64,000 nucleotides of DNA, taken from contig JALOON010000056.1 of the NCBI GenBank assembly GCA_025454405.1, forward strand, positions 34,120 to 98,119, written 5' to 3'. The notes beneath the pieces were generated by a model. It was not told the DNA's origin. It saw only the letters and a program-made list of their open reading frames with translations, and did not search any database. Position 1 is the first letter of the stretch. Each line of letters opens with the position of its first letter. Positions 25,928 through 34,264 of the stretch are shown here, piece by piece. The position numbers and the translations under genes were made by a program. The DNA is from Oscillatoriaceae cyanobacterium Prado104. GTDB lineage: Bacteria; Cyanobacteriota; Cyanobacteriia; Cyanobacteriales; Microcoleaceae.

Positions 25928-27037
25928 GTGAAAAGAAGGTCTTTGTTACTGGGAGCAGCCTCCCTAACATTAAGTCAATTAGCAGCAGGGTGCGATTCGA
26001 GACAGCCTCTCAAAATTCGATCGCTCAAAAATACTATTCCCGCTCAAATAGTTAGCAAATTCAGTCGAGACATCAAACCGCCTCCAGTTTTACAGGTAAC
26101 TCAGCAAGAGCAATTGCAAGAATTATTTGCCCTGTTGCAGCAATGGAAACAGTTTCCAAAAACCAAAGATCGAGCCGATTTGGTAATGCTGGGAGATTAT
26201 TGGTTGAGTCAGGCAATTCGCCAAAAAACGATCGAGCCGATCGACACTGCTAAACTTGCTAATTGGTCGCAATTGCCGCAAAAATGGCAAGCGTTGGTGA
26301 GGCGCAACGATGCCGGTCAATTAGATGCTAAAGGTAAAATTTGGGCCGCGCCTTACCGCTGGGGAACTACATTAATTGCTTATCGAACTGATAAATTTAA
26401 AACTTTGGGCTGGACTCCTAAAGATTGGAGCGATTTGTGGCGGGAAGAATTGCGCGATCGCATTTCTTTGCCAGATAATGCTAGAGAAGTTATCGGTTTA
26501 ACTTTAAAAAAACTGGGAAAATCTTACAACACCCAGCAATTAGATAAAGTTCCCAATCTCAAAACAGAACTCGCCAACCTGCACAAACAAGTTAAACTTT
26601 ACAGTTCCGATGCTTACTTGCAACCTTTAATTTTAGGCGATACTTGGTTGGCCGTCGGTTACTCCGGGGACTTCCTGCCGCTGCTGCAAAGTCAGAAGGA
26701 GCTTGCTGCGGTAATTCCCGTTTCGGGAACCGCACTTTGGACGGATTTGTGGGTAGAACCGGCGTCAAAAAGTCAAGTACCTTTAATGGAAAAATGGATC
26801 GATTTTACTTGGGAACCTCGGATTGCGACTCAATTGTCTTTGCTGAGTAAGGCTAGTTCGCCGATAATTGTTGGCATGAATTCTGCTGCGCTGCCGGAAA
26901 GTTTGCGCGCTAATCCTCTATTGTTACCTGATGCCAAAATTATAGCTCAAAGCGAGTTTTTGCTACCTTTACCAAATGCAGGAATCGAACAGTATCGATC
27001 GCACTGGCAAGAAATGCGGCAATTAGTAAAAACCTAA
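25928..27037 (+). CDS. PotD-like extracellular solute-binding lipoprotein
   Basis: A 369-residue periplasmic-binding protein of the spermidine/putrescine or iron type. The N terminus KRRSLLLGAASLTLSQLAAGC combines a twin-Arg-like start with a lipobox, so it is exported and lipidated at about Cys22. Conserved-looking parts include WAAPYRWGTTLIAYRTDKF and WLAVGYSGDFLPLL. The start is GTG at 25928; no closer ATG exists. No transporter permease or ATPase is adjacent. Ligand unknown; polyamine is the best guess from overall pattern. Confidence 0.82.
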   Translation: MKRRSLLLGAASLTLSQLAAGCDSRQPLKIRSLKNTIPAQIVSKFSRDIKPPPVLQVTQQEQLQELFALLQQWKQFPKTKDRADLVMLGDYWLSQAIRQKTIEPIDTAKLANWSQLPQKWQALVRRNDAGQLDAKGKIWAAPYRWGTTLIAYRTDKFKTLGWTPKDWSDLWREELRDRISLPDNAREVIGLTLKKLGKSYNTQQLDKVPNLKTELANLHKQVKLYSSDAYLQPLILGDTWLAVGYSGDFLPLLQSQKELAAVIPVSGTALWTDLWVEPASKSQVPLMEKWIDFTWEPRIATQLSLLSKASSPIIVGMNSAALPESLRANPLLLPDAKIIAQSEFLLPLPNAGIEQYRSHWQEMRQLVKT

Positions 27038-27396
27038 ACCACTTTGTAGGTTGGACCCAACGTAGTGGAGGGTGAACGAAGTGAACCCTCCGCAACGCGC
27101 TTGCCAAACTGAGAGTTGAGAATTGAGAGTTGAAAGTTGTTGGGTTTCATTCTTCAACCCAACCGCAGAAGTGATGCGAATTCCTGTTTGCAAAAAATGA
27201 ACATCATTTTGGGAAGACGCTCACTGTCAAATACTTGAACGCCCGATATTAAAAGGAAGAAGGAAGAGGGAAGAAGGAAGAGGGGAGAGGGGAAGTTCTG
27301 ATTTTTAAGTTTTGAGTTGTGAATTAAAAACTGTCTTTAACTAAAAACTCAAAATTCACAACTCAAAACTTCTTACCAACCATCAACTACTAACTA
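27038..27396. repeat. Repeat-filled spacer before glmU
   Basis: It holds a GTTGGGTTTCATTC/AACCCAACC copy (27139-27166), a purine tract of GGAAGAAGGAAGAGGGAAG type (27254-27295), and an inverted pair made of TTTTAAGTTTTGAGTTGTGAA (27303-27323) and TTCACAACTCAAAACTT (27354-27370). The same modules in the same order recur, expanded, at 40490-40980. Confidence 0.8.
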
Positions 27397-28794
27397 TCAA
27401 CTATCAACTGTTTTCGGCTGTTTCAACTTCCAACCAGGTTTGACAACTTGTCGGGAACGGGCAACTACCAAACAGTCATTCGGTACATCTTCCGTCACCA
27501 CAGAACCCGCAGCTACAGTAACATCTTCCCCTAAAGTTAGAGGCGCAACTAACACGCTGTTAGAACCTGTTTTAGTTCGATCGCCTATGGTAGTTTTGTG
27601 CTTTTTCACCCCATCGTAATTAGCCGTAATTGTTCCCGCACCGATATTGACTTTCTCTCCCAAACTCGCATCGCCCAAATAAGATAAATGAGCGACATTA
27701 GTTCGATCGCCCACTCGGGAGTTTTTCAATTCCACAAAATTGCCGACCCGACAATTAGCGCCGATTTCTGCGTGTCCCCGCAAGTGCGCGTAAGGACCGA
27801 TGCGCGAATTTTCTGCTACCATACTATCAGAAATTACTGAATAAAGTACGGTGACATTCGCTCCTATTTGACTGTTTTCAATCAAACTTCCCGGACCGAT
27901 GCGACTGCCAGATCCGATCGCAGTTTTTCCCCTTAAATGCGTTTGCGGTTCGATGACGGCATCCGGCTGCAATTTTACAGTATCGTCGATCGTAATGCTG
28001 TCAGGATCGATCAGCGTTACTCCCGCTGCCATCCACTTATCTTTGACCCGCACTTGCAAAATATCGGCAGCAGTTGCTAAATGCTTGCGATCGTTAATTC
28101 CCAAAATTTCTTGATAATCGTCAACATCGACGGCCATCACCGGTGCGAGGAAATTTACCGCATCAGTTAAGTAATATTCTTTTTGGTCGTTGTCCGCCTT
28201 CAATTCCGGCAAAATTTTCTCTAGATGCGGCCAGTGAAAACAATAAACTCCGGCATTAATTCGGTGATTTTGCTTTTGGGCTTGAGTGCAGTCGCGGTCT
28301 TCTACTATTGCTTTGACTAAATTTTGACTGTCTGTAAATACTCGCCCGTACCCTTGAGGATTTGGCAAATTAGCTGTCAGCAAAGTCGCGGAGTTTTTGT
28401 GCTGCTTGTGAATTTCCATCAACTGTTTGAGAGTTTGCTGCCTGAGTAAAGGAACATCGCCATTTAACACCAACAAATCACCTTGAAATCCCTGCAAGTG
28501 AGGCAACAGTTGTTGGATGGCGTGACCGGTTCCCAATTGTTCGGTTTGTTCGACAAATTCTAAAGCAGGAAGTTGAGAATTTTCTTGCTCTTTTTCGCTG
28601 CTGGCAATCAGTGATTCTTTAACCAATTCGCCCCGATAACCGACGATGACAAGCCGCCTGGATGCTTGAATTTCTTGGCAACTGTAAAGGACTCGTTCGA
28701 CGAGCGATCGACCGCCCAATTCGTGTAAAACTTTAGGCAAGTCAGATTTCATGCGCGTGCCGCGCCCAGCCGCTAAAATTGCTATTGCTACCAT
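27397..28794 (-). CDS. glmU: Bifunctional GlcNAc-1-P uridylyltransferase / GlcN-1-P acetyltransferase
   Basis: 465 residues from ATG 28794 (an upstream ATG at 28833 adds 13 residues). It makes UDP-GlcNAc for peptidoglycan and lipopolysaccharide. The N-terminal pyrophosphorylase has AILAAGRGTRMKSDLPKVLH, EQLGTGHA, LNGDVPLL and INAGVYCF. The C-terminal half is a left-handed beta helix of hexapeptide repeats (IGSGSRIGPGSLI, KNSRVGDRTNVAHLSYLGDASLGEKVNIGAGTITANYDG), the acetyltransferase site. A small extra stretch SSEKEQENSQLPAL interrupts the N-terminal domain. It appears monocistronic. Confidence 0.96.
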   Translation of the reverse strand: MVAIAILAAGRGTRMKSDLPKVLHELGGRSLVERVLYSCQEIQASRRLVIVGYRGELVKESLIASSEKEQENSQLPALEFVEQTEQLGTGHAIQQLLPHLQGFQGDLLVLNGDVPLLRQQTLKQLMEIHKQHKNSATLLTANLPNPQGYGRVFTDSQNLVKAIVEDRDCTQAQKQNHRINAGVYCFHWPHLEKILPELKADNDQKEYYLTDAVNFLAPVMAVDVDDYQEILGINDRKHLATAADILQVRVKDKWMAAGVTLIDPDSITIDDTVKLQPDAVIEPQTHLRGKTAIGSGSRIGPGSLIENSQIGANVTVLYSVISDSMVAENSRIGPYAHLRGHAEIGANCRVGNFVELKNSRVGDRTNVAHLSYLGDASLGEKVNIGAGTITANYDGVKKHKTTIGDRTKTGSNSVLVAPLTLGEDVTVAAGSVVTEDVPNDCLVVARSRQVVKPGWKLKQPKTVDS

Positions 28795-29329
28795 TGTGCG
28801 ATCGATCTGCTTATCGGTTGATTTAGCTAGCATTATGGGGTATGATGTTGCCGTTTATTGCCGTCGCGGTAATAACGCAGATATTGCAGCATTTTCAAGA
28901 AGTTGTAGGGGCGGGTTCGCCAAGGACTTTAAACGTAGCAAATAAGTTAAATAAACCCGCCCTACCCGACTCTTTTAGTTCGGATAATTTAATTATATTC
29001 CTAATTAATTTTTTGTCAACTTTCCATTCAATCTATTCCCGGTTGTAGATCTTGCGTGAGGGCCGGGGCGAAGCATATAGATTTATCTGCTATCTAAAAA
29101 CCCGACAAAGCCGGACAGCGAGTTGACACTTTCTAGGGGAGCGACGGCCGGGTTAACCCTCTGTGTCCGGGCTCGGTTGAGCAGCCCGAGCATATTGTTC
29201 CAAATTGGGATTTCAGTGGAAGATTTTTTGAGGAATCTGTAGGGAGTAATTTGATGCGATCGCACTTCACTCAAGCAAGGGCGATCGCTTTTTTCTTAAA
29301 TTAGCAGAAAGGGCGATCGCCCTTAAAAA
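28795..29329. other. Spacer rich in mobile repeats and a hicA remnant
   Basis: It contains a GGGGCGGGTTCGCC...AACCCGCCCTAC inverted element (28907-28968), a GGGGCGAAGCAT copy (29068-29080), and GACGGCCGGGTTAACCCTC. A 56-bp stretch (29207-29262) matches the end of the hicA gene at 30884-30939. No intact gene is seen; a 63-codon reverse ORF here looks fortuitous. Confidence 0.6.
29207..29240 (+). pseudogene. Remnant of a hicA 3' end
   Basis: It reads GISVEDFLRNL-stop, identical in protein to the last 11 residues of the hicA at 30662-30919. The downstream flank (GGAGTAATTTGATGCGATCGC) is also the same. No upstream hicA sequence remains. Confidence 0.75.
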
Positions 29330-29563
29330 TTACTCTTTCCAGTAGCGGGTTAAAATCCGCATTATTTCACCCGCGATCGGCGACGGTAAAGGCTGACTCC
29401 ATTCCCCGACTTCTGCCAAACCCAAAACGTGAAGTAAATTGATGATGCTTTCCACTCCTTTGGGAATCCCGCAAATCAACAATCGGATGGGTTTTTTGTC
29501 GGTGGGTGCGCCGGGAATTTCTTCTCGAAGCAGTTCGGGAACTGACTTTGGTTGTGATATCAT
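29330..29563 (-). CDS. Small hypothetical protein
   Basis: 77 residues, ending PSPIAGEIMRILTRYWKE. It contains a hydrophobic-amphipathic stretch (RLLICGIPKGVESIINLLHVLGLAEVGEWS). No known domain is recognised. A composition without repeat peptides and a plausible codon pattern support it being real. It is the first gene of the accessory stretch and is transcribed opposite to the XRE genes. Confidence 0.55.
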   Translation of the reverse strand: MISQPKSVPELLREEIPGAPTDKKPIRLLICGIPKGVESIINLLHVLGLAEVGEWSQPLPSPIAGEIMRILTRYWKE

Positions 29564-29779
29564 GAGTGTTAACTAAACAATAGTCGGATAGCGATCGCCC
29601 TCAAGTTTTCCAGGCCCAGGGGCGATCGCTTTTCCGTTTGGACATCCTGAGTATAGTTTATTCTCTCCATCACGTCAAGCGATACGACAAAAAATATTGC
29701 CTATACGGCAAAACAACTGTTAGTGAAGGTTGCAGGATGGTAACATCAGCTTGCAAAGGCTAGTAGTTGAGCATCAACA

Positions 29780-30001
29780 GTGATCCGTTGGAAATTGGCA
29801 GTTGTGATGGCCGAACGCAACATCAGCAACAAGGAATTGGCTGCTTTAGTTGGGATGCACCCAACATCAATTTCAAAAATCAAAACCCGCCGCCGGCTGA
29901 CGAGAATTGATGAAGCAACTCTCGATGCTCTGTGCAAAGCGCTAGACTGCCAACCGGGCGATTTAATGGTGTACGAGGAGGAAAATTCCGATCGCACTTA
30001 A
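29780..30001 (+). CDS. XRE-family HTH regulator, tandem copy 1
   Basis: A 73-residue Cro/CI-type DNA-binding protein: ISNKELAALVGMHPTSISKIK is the helix-turn-helix, followed by LTRIDEATLDALCKALDCQPGDLMVYE. The GTG at 29780 is used because the N-terminal MIRWKL is the usual start of this small family; an ATG at 29807 would cut helix 1. The product is 12 substitutions away from copy 2 at 30138. About 50 bp upstream is also duplicated, so both probably share a promoter type. Confidence 0.82.
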   Translation: MIRWKLAVVMAERNISNKELAALVGMHPTSISKIKTRRRLTRIDEATLDALCKALDCQPGDLMVYEEENSDRT

Positions 30002-30137
30002 AAAAGTGCGCTGGTTAGTAGTGCCGACTTAAGTCGGCCGATTTGTGAAAATGAATCTTTAAACAAGAGTTGGAAGCGAACGTTACAGGATGGTAATATC
30101 AGTTTGCAAAGTCGTTCCCAGTAGTTGAACATCAACA

Positions 30138-30359
30138 GTGATCCGTTGGAAATTAGCAGTTGTGATGGCCGAGTGCAACATCAGCAACAAGGAATTGGCT
30201 GCTTTGATTGGAATGCACCCAACTTCCTTTTCTAGACTCAAAACCCGCCGCCGCCTCACGAGAATTGACGAATCAACTCTCAATGCTCTGTGCAAAGCAT
30301 TAAACTGCCAACCAGGGGATTTATTGGTTTATGAAGAGGACAAAGACGATCGCACTTAA
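30138..30359 (+). CDS. XRE-family HTH regulator, tandem copy 2
   Basis: 73 residues and the same architecture and GTG start as copy 1, with 61 of 73 positions identical. Changes fall both in the recognition region (SISKIK becomes SFSRLK) and the acidic tail. The duplicated block (about 29729-30001 and 30082-30359) starts with GTTGCAGGATGGTAA or GTTACAGGATGGTAA. Changes in the recognition helix might separate their operators (inference). HicB follows about 100 bp later. Confidence 0.82.
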   Translation: MIRWKLAVVMAECNISNKELAALIGMHPTSFSRLKTRRRLTRIDESTLNALCKALNCQPGDLLVYEEDKDDRT

Positions 30360-30462
30360 AAAGCAGGGTGCGATCGTTAGTAGCTATAACTTTTAAAAAT
30401 GCGATCGGCAGATATGCTAAAATAAAAATTAGAGTAAAAATTAAGTAAGTATTGCCAAAAAT

Positions 30463-30669
30463 ATGCCTCGTATTTTTACAGCAATCGTTTATTGGGAAGA
30501 CGATGTTTACGTAGCAGACTGTCCTGAAGTGGGAACTGCCAGCCAAGGTGAAACAATTGAAGAAGCGATCGCCAATCTGAAAGAAGCAACAGAACTCTAT
30601 TTAGAAGAATTCCCTTTACCGAAAACTTCTCCGCGTTTACTAACCACATTTGAGGTGTTAAGTGCCTAG
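30463..30669 (+). CDS. hicB: HicB-family antitoxin
   Basis: 68 residues with the HicB partial RNase-H-like fold: FTAIVYWEDDVYVADCPEVGTASQGETIEEAIANLKEATELYLEE. It should neutralise the neighbouring HicA. The short form lacks the C-terminal DNA-binding domain found in larger HicBs, so autoregulation would need another protein. The two XRE proteins upstream are candidates (inference). It overlaps the HicA frame by 8 bp. Confidence 0.9.
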   Translation: MPRIFTAIVYWEDDVYVADCPEVGTASQGETIEEAIANLKEATELYLEEFPLPKTSPRLLTTFEVLSA

Positions 30670-30919
30670 ACTTCCCAGAGTTAGTAGTGCAGAGACTATC
30701 CGTGCTTTAGAACGCTTGGGGTTTGTCCGGTTTCGCCAGCGGGGAAGTCACGTTATTTTGAAGAAACAAATACCAGCCGAAGATCCGGAAAATCCGCAAA
30801 GGACGATCGAAGTAGGGTGTGTTGTGCCGGTACAGCGAAAAACTTTGGCAGTTGGAACCCTTGGAAGTATTTTAAATCAGGCTGGGATTTCAGTGGAAGA
30901 TTTTTTGAGAAATCTGTAG
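30662..30919 (+). CDS. hicA: HicA-family mRNA interferase toxin
   Basis: 85 residues with a dsRBD-like fold: LPRVSSAETIRALERLGFVRFRQRGSHVILKK. The His in GSHVIL is the catalytic residue of the family, and its C-terminal half continues CVVPVQRKTLAVGTLGSILNQAGISVEDFL. Start is GTG at 30662, overlapping the hicB stop, which fits translational coupling. The order is antitoxin first. A second, dead copy of its 3' end lies 1.7 kb upstream. Confidence 0.92.
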   Translation: MPRLPRVSSAETIRALERLGFVRFRQRGSHVILKKQIPAEDPENPQRTIEVGCVVPVQRKTLAVGTLGSILNQAGISVEDFLRNL

Positions 30920-30931
30920 GGAGTAATTTGA

Positions 30932-30968
30932 TGCGATCGCGCTTCAGGAAACGAAGGGCGATCGTGCG
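30932..30968. repeat. HIP1-armed small hairpin (GATCGCGCTTC...GAAGGGCGATCG)
   Basis: GCGATCGCGCTTC and GAAGGGCGATCG face each other around AGGAAAC. Copies lie at 31888-31922 and, diverged, 29253-29284. Confidence 0.65.
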
Positions 30969-31069
30969 TAGGATTGACGTAGCAAATTTGGCGATCGGTC
31001 AAAGTTACTGCATTCATCAATATTTGGTTACTTTTTTAATTAAGATAAAATATTTGTGAGGAACGACTG

Positions 31070-31390
31070 TTAAGAATTACCTCTCAGAATTACCTCAGCA
31101 ATATCTTGGCGTGTAGCACCGAAGGTAAGCAAGGTGCGAATCAGGAGATCGAGGGAAGCGGAAGGATCGCCAGCTTCCATTTTAGCAACTCTTGACTGGC
31201 TAGACTTAATTCTTTTAGCAAGCTCGTGCTGAGTCATCTGTTGGCTAATCCGGTTTTGTTTGATGGCTTTACTCAGCGCAATTTTCATTTCTATGAAGGC
31301 TGTTTCTTCGGGTGAAAGTCCGAGAAATTCCTCTACTGTTCCGACAGTCCATCCTGCTGTTTCTAAGCGTTGGCGTTTAGCTTCGTCCAT
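31070..31390 (-). CDS. XRE-family antitoxin of a HigBA-like module
   Basis: 106 residues. The N-terminal MDEAKRQRLETAGWTVGTVEEFLGLSPEE is followed by a helix-turn-helix (MTQHELAKRIKSSQSRVAKMEAG). This layout is typical of HigA-type antitoxins with a short N-terminal helix that contacts the toxin. It lies 23 bp downstream of the toxin gene in the same direction, so the order is toxin then antitoxin, as in higBA. Confidence 0.88.
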   Translation of the reverse strand: MDEAKRQRLETAGWTVGTVEEFLGLSPEETAFIEMKIALSKAIKQNRISQQMTQHELAKRIKSSQSRVAKMEAGDPSASLDLLIRTLLTFGATRQDIAEVILRGNS

Positions 31391-31413
31391 AAAAATATTT
31401 TCCTAATATCAAT

Positions 31414-31755
31414 TCAAAGTCGATCGTATTGCTTCAAACGCTTTTTACATTTTTCGATCGTAGCATCCGGTGTTTTGTTCGTGGTTTTGTTAAATACATC
31501 CACTATAATAATAGCATCTACATCAATTCGATAAATGATGCGCCAATCCTTCTTTGTCTCCGAATCGGCCAGACGGAGCTCGTGACAATGAGCTCCGATA
31601 CTGGGCATAGGGCGAGAGAATGGCATGGATAGGCTTTCGCCATCTTGTAGCTTTCGCAGCAGAAATCCGGCTTGAATCCGCGCATCAGTAGCAAAGGGCG
31701 GTGTTTTTACTGCCCCACTAAGCCAGACAAGGGGTTTACTTTCTGAATCTACCAT
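31414..31755 (-). CDS. RelE/HigB-family toxin (phage Gp49-like)
   Basis: 113 residues of the RelE/ParE fold: ATDARIQAGFLLRKLQDGESL, CHELRLADSETKKDWRIIYRIDVDAIIIVDVFNKTTNKTPDATIEKCKKRL. The Arg-containing RIIYRID strand and the final Lys/Arg-rich helix fit a ribosome-dependent mRNase. It is the promoter-proximal gene of the pair with the antitoxin at 31070-31390. Confidence 0.9.
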   Translation of the reverse strand: MVDSESKPLVWLSGAVKTPPFATDARIQAGFLLRKLQDGESLSMPFSRPMPSIGAHCHELRLADSETKKDWRIIYRIDVDAIIIVDVFNKTTNKTPDATIEKCKKRLKQYDRL

Positions 31756-31988
31756 CTACATTGTAGGTTTTTTTAGATCGTATGTCAAATCAGACATATT
31801 GGCAATCTAACTTGTCTTATGAATGGTTGTCAAAGCGGTAAAAATTTTTTAGGGTGTTTGAGAAACAGAATTACCGATACTCAAAAAAATATCGCGCTTC
31901 AGGAAACGAAGGGCGATCGCTCTTTTGCAGTCAATACTTAGGATATACTTGCATAATGATTTGGGATTTACCTAGTATTTCCTAGAAA

Positions 31989-32498
31989 TTATGGCTTGAT
32001 TATTTCCACCTGACGATATCCACTAGGGCAATAAAGGATACCATTTGTTAATATGGGTGATATATTTCTATTAGAATAGCTATTGCTTTTGCAAATCGTG
32101 CACGCATAACCCTGATTTCGGGTCGGCGGGCCAAAAGCAATGCCAACAAAATTGCTGAAATCTGACTTGAGAGACTGCGCGACTATTATTGAAGCATTAC
32201 TGTACCGTGTAGGTACAATCCCGAAATTGTAAGTCTTGTTATTCCCCAAATTTATAGCTGTATAAGACATCCTCGCATTTTTGTGGTAAAAAGACCAGGA
32301 ATTGCGACACTGATATTTTATAATACTTATTGCTTGAGATTCAACCATCAACAAGTTGCCATAATAAACAAATGGTATTCCTAAACCTAGAACATACATT
32401 GCTACTTTCAACCCAGTTTTAGTAAATAATGCTCTGGCGAAAAGTTCACCAAGCACACCAGCTATACCATTGCAAAATTCTTCCCAAAATTCATCCAT
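31989..32498 (-). CDS. Unknown membrane protein divergent from a STAND ATPase
   Basis: 169 residues. An acidic/amphipathic N terminus (MDEFWEEFCNGIAGVLGELF) precedes one transmembrane helix (about residues 29-50), then a soluble, Asn/Ser/Tyr-rich part with a few cysteines (CTICKSN). No catalytic motif is seen and I do not recognise a family. The gene is AT-richer than its neighbours, which suggests recent acquisition. It shares a 222-bp divergent region with the STAND gene at 32721, so the two may form one unit. Confidence is in the gene, not in a function. Confidence 0.55.
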   Translation of the reverse strand: MDEFWEEFCNGIAGVLGELFARALFTKTGLKVAMYVLGLGIPFVYYGNLLMVESQAISIIKYQCRNSWSFYHKNARMSYTAINLGNNKTYNFGIVPTRYSNASIIVAQSLKSDFSNFVGIAFGPPTRNQGYACTICKSNSYSNRNISPILTNGILYCPSGYRQVEIIKP

Positions 32499-32577
32499 AT
32501 ATTTATACCCGTGTAAAAATATTAGGTAACTATCTCTCTATAACAACACAAGTTAGTCTGTGATTCCAGTTATTAAA

Positions 32578-32684
32578 TGTCATAAAATGACTTAAAGTGT
32601 CAGCAATTTAAATTGATAATTCAGGTGATAAATTGTCACTTTTTGCTCGATGTGTCACTAAATGTCATAAAAGTCTGATACAAT
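32578..32684. promoter_or_regulatory. Divergent control region with five TGTCA motifs
   Basis: TGTCA starts at 32578, 32598, 32634, 32653 and 32663, all on the same strand; spacings of 20, 36, 19 and 10 bp are near helical repeats. GTCATAAAATGAC (32579-32591) is also a palindrome. TACAAT at 32679-32684 is a fair -10 element 37 bp before the STAND gene start. This looks like an operator; the binding protein is unknown. Confidence 0.6.
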
Positions 32685-32720
32685 AGGAAAAACTTCCTAC
32701 AACCTACGACTATTTGACCA

Positions 32721-34154
32721 ATGGATGCTGAAGAAATCTTAAGATTTGCTGACAACCTTGTTTTTGCTAAGACGGGCAAACGGTTGAACGATCACCAACG
32801 GGCAGTAGTACGAGGCACTTGGCAACGTAAAACTTACCCCCAAATAGCTAAAGAATCCTACTCTAGTTCACGCCATATCAGAAATGTTGCCTCAAAGTTA
32901 TGGCAATTACTTTCACAAGTATTAGAGGAAAATGTCAACAAATCAAATTTTTGTTCGGCTATGGAAAGGTATGAAATTTCTCAAGTTTCAAATTCCGGTC
33001 ATTTTAACCTTGTCCAAAAAGGGAATATAAACTTCTGCACAGAAACCTCGCATCCTCCTAAAACTCCACAAAACTCACCTTCAACACAAGGCTCAAATGA
33101 AGACGACACGCAACAGAAACCGCGACTTGACTTAAGAGACGCACCAGATACCGCCTCATTCTACGATCGCACATCCGAACTCGCCACCCTAGAACAATGG
33201 ATAATACAAGAACGCTGTCGCACCATCGCAATATTAGGCATCAGTGGCATTGGCAAAACCCATCTCGCACTTCAGCTACTCCTGCAAATTCAGAATCAAT
33301 TTGAGTATGTAATTTGGCGAAGTCTCGGCACGTCCCCAACCCTCCAAACAACCCTAAAAAGCTTAATTAAATTTTTATCTAACCTACCAGAAACCGAATT
33401 GCCAGCCAGTACCGACGAACTGCTATCGCTGCTAATGGAAAATTTGCGATCGCACCGCTGTCTCATCATCCTAGATGACGTACAAACAATTCTCAGCAGC
33501 GAACAAATAGCTGGAAATTATCGACCTGAATATAAAAACTACAGTACCTTATTCAAACTTATCGGCGAAACTTACCACAACAGTTGTTTAATCCTCAATA
33601 GCTGGGAACCACCTAGAGAGATTGTCGCCTCAAGCAGGGAAAACAGCCGCTGTCACAGCTTGCAACTCGGCGGTTTGGGTGCAGCAGCCAGCGAAATCCT
33701 CAGAGAAAAAGGTTTGCTTGATGAAGACAAATGGGAATCCTTGATTGACACTTACCGAGGAAATCCGCTGTGGATAAAAATAGTTGCAGCAGCGATTCAA
33801 GAATTATTTAGCAGCAGAGTTGCGGAATTCTTAAAATACGATACGCTATTCTTGGGAGAAGAATTGAAAGCCATATTGCAACAGCAGTTCGATCGCCTAT
33901 CAAAACTAGAGAAACAGGTAATTTGCTGCATCGCCACTGAAATCGATGCTGTTTCTATTTCTCAAATTCTAGAGAAAGTGCAAATATCGCCCCTAGAATT
34001 ATTCGACGCGCTGCAATCTTTGGGAAGGAGAGGATTAATAGAAAAATTAGAAGCGGGCGATCGAGCGCTGTTCAGTTTATCGCCTGCAGTGAGACAATAT
34101 GCGAAAATCGATCGCGAGCAATCAAACAGTATCGATCGATCCGATGTTCATTGA
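32721..34154 (+). CDS. STAND (NB-ARC) ATPase with VMAP-type N-terminal HTH
   Basis: 477 residues. The N-terminal domain (about 1-85: ILRFADNLVFAKTGKRLNDHQ and RGTWQRKTYPQIAKESYSSS) matches the helix-turn-helix found on cyanobacterial NB-ARC/WD40 and vWA-MoxR-associated proteins. An NB-ARC NTPase follows: P-loop ILGISGIGKTHLALQL (about 168-183), Walker B CLIILDD, then LGGLGAAASEILREKG and a winged-helix part to the end. The usual C-terminal sensor (WD40 or TPR) is absent; the protein stops after the winged helix. STAND ATPases often act as inducible switches, including in phage defence. That role here is inference. Confidence 0.82.
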   Translation: MDAEEILRFADNLVFAKTGKRLNDHQRAVVRGTWQRKTYPQIAKESYSSSRHIRNVASKLWQLLSQVLEENVNKSNFCSAMERYEISQVSNSGHFNLVQKGNINFCTETSHPPKTPQNSPSTQGSNEDDTQQKPRLDLRDAPDTASFYDRTSELATLEQWIIQERCRTIAILGISGIGKTHLALQLLLQIQNQFEYVIWRSLGTSPTLQTTLKSLIKFLSNLPETELPASTDELLSLLMENLRSHRCLIILDDVQTILSSEQIAGNYRPEYKNYSTLFKLIGETYHNSCLILNSWEPPREIVASSRENSRCHSLQLGGLGAAASEILREKGLLDEDKWESLIDTYRGNPLWIKIVAAAIQELFSSRVAEFLKYDTLFLGEELKAILQQQFDRLSKLEKQVICCIATEIDAVSISQILEKVQISPLELFDALQSLGRRGLIEKLEAGDRALFSLSPAVRQYAKIDREQSNSIDRSDVH

Positions 34155-34164
34155 AAGTATGTAG

Positions 34165-34184
34165 CCTGCGCACTGCGCGCCTTA
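34165..34184. repeat. TGCGCACTGCGCGCC palindromic repeat
   Basis: A copy of the GGTGCGCACTGCGCACC family just after the STAND gene. Confidence 0.6.
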
Positions 34185-34203
34185 CGTTTTAGTTTGATGC
34201 GAA

Positions 34204-34239
34204 AAACCCGACGCTGACAAAACTGTCAGTATCGGGTTT
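34204..34239. terminator. Bidirectional terminator hairpin between STAND gene and gltX
   Basis: AAACCCGACGCTGACA and TGTCAGTATCGGGTTT pair over 16 positions with two mismatches around a 4-nt loop. A- and T-rich flanks are on both sides. The genes converge here, so one hairpin can serve both. Confidence 0.82.
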
Positions 34240-34264
34240 AAATTAACAGCTTGCTAGCAAAAAA

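Noticed and set aside
29083..29274. 63-codon reverse ORF
   Set aside because: It overlaps the hicA remnant and repeats and matches no family.
32578..32684. Possible end of a Tn7-like or CAST element
   Set aside because: TGTCA-type motifs are suggestive, but no tnsB, tnsC, tniQ or Cas12k gene and no second end are present in the window.
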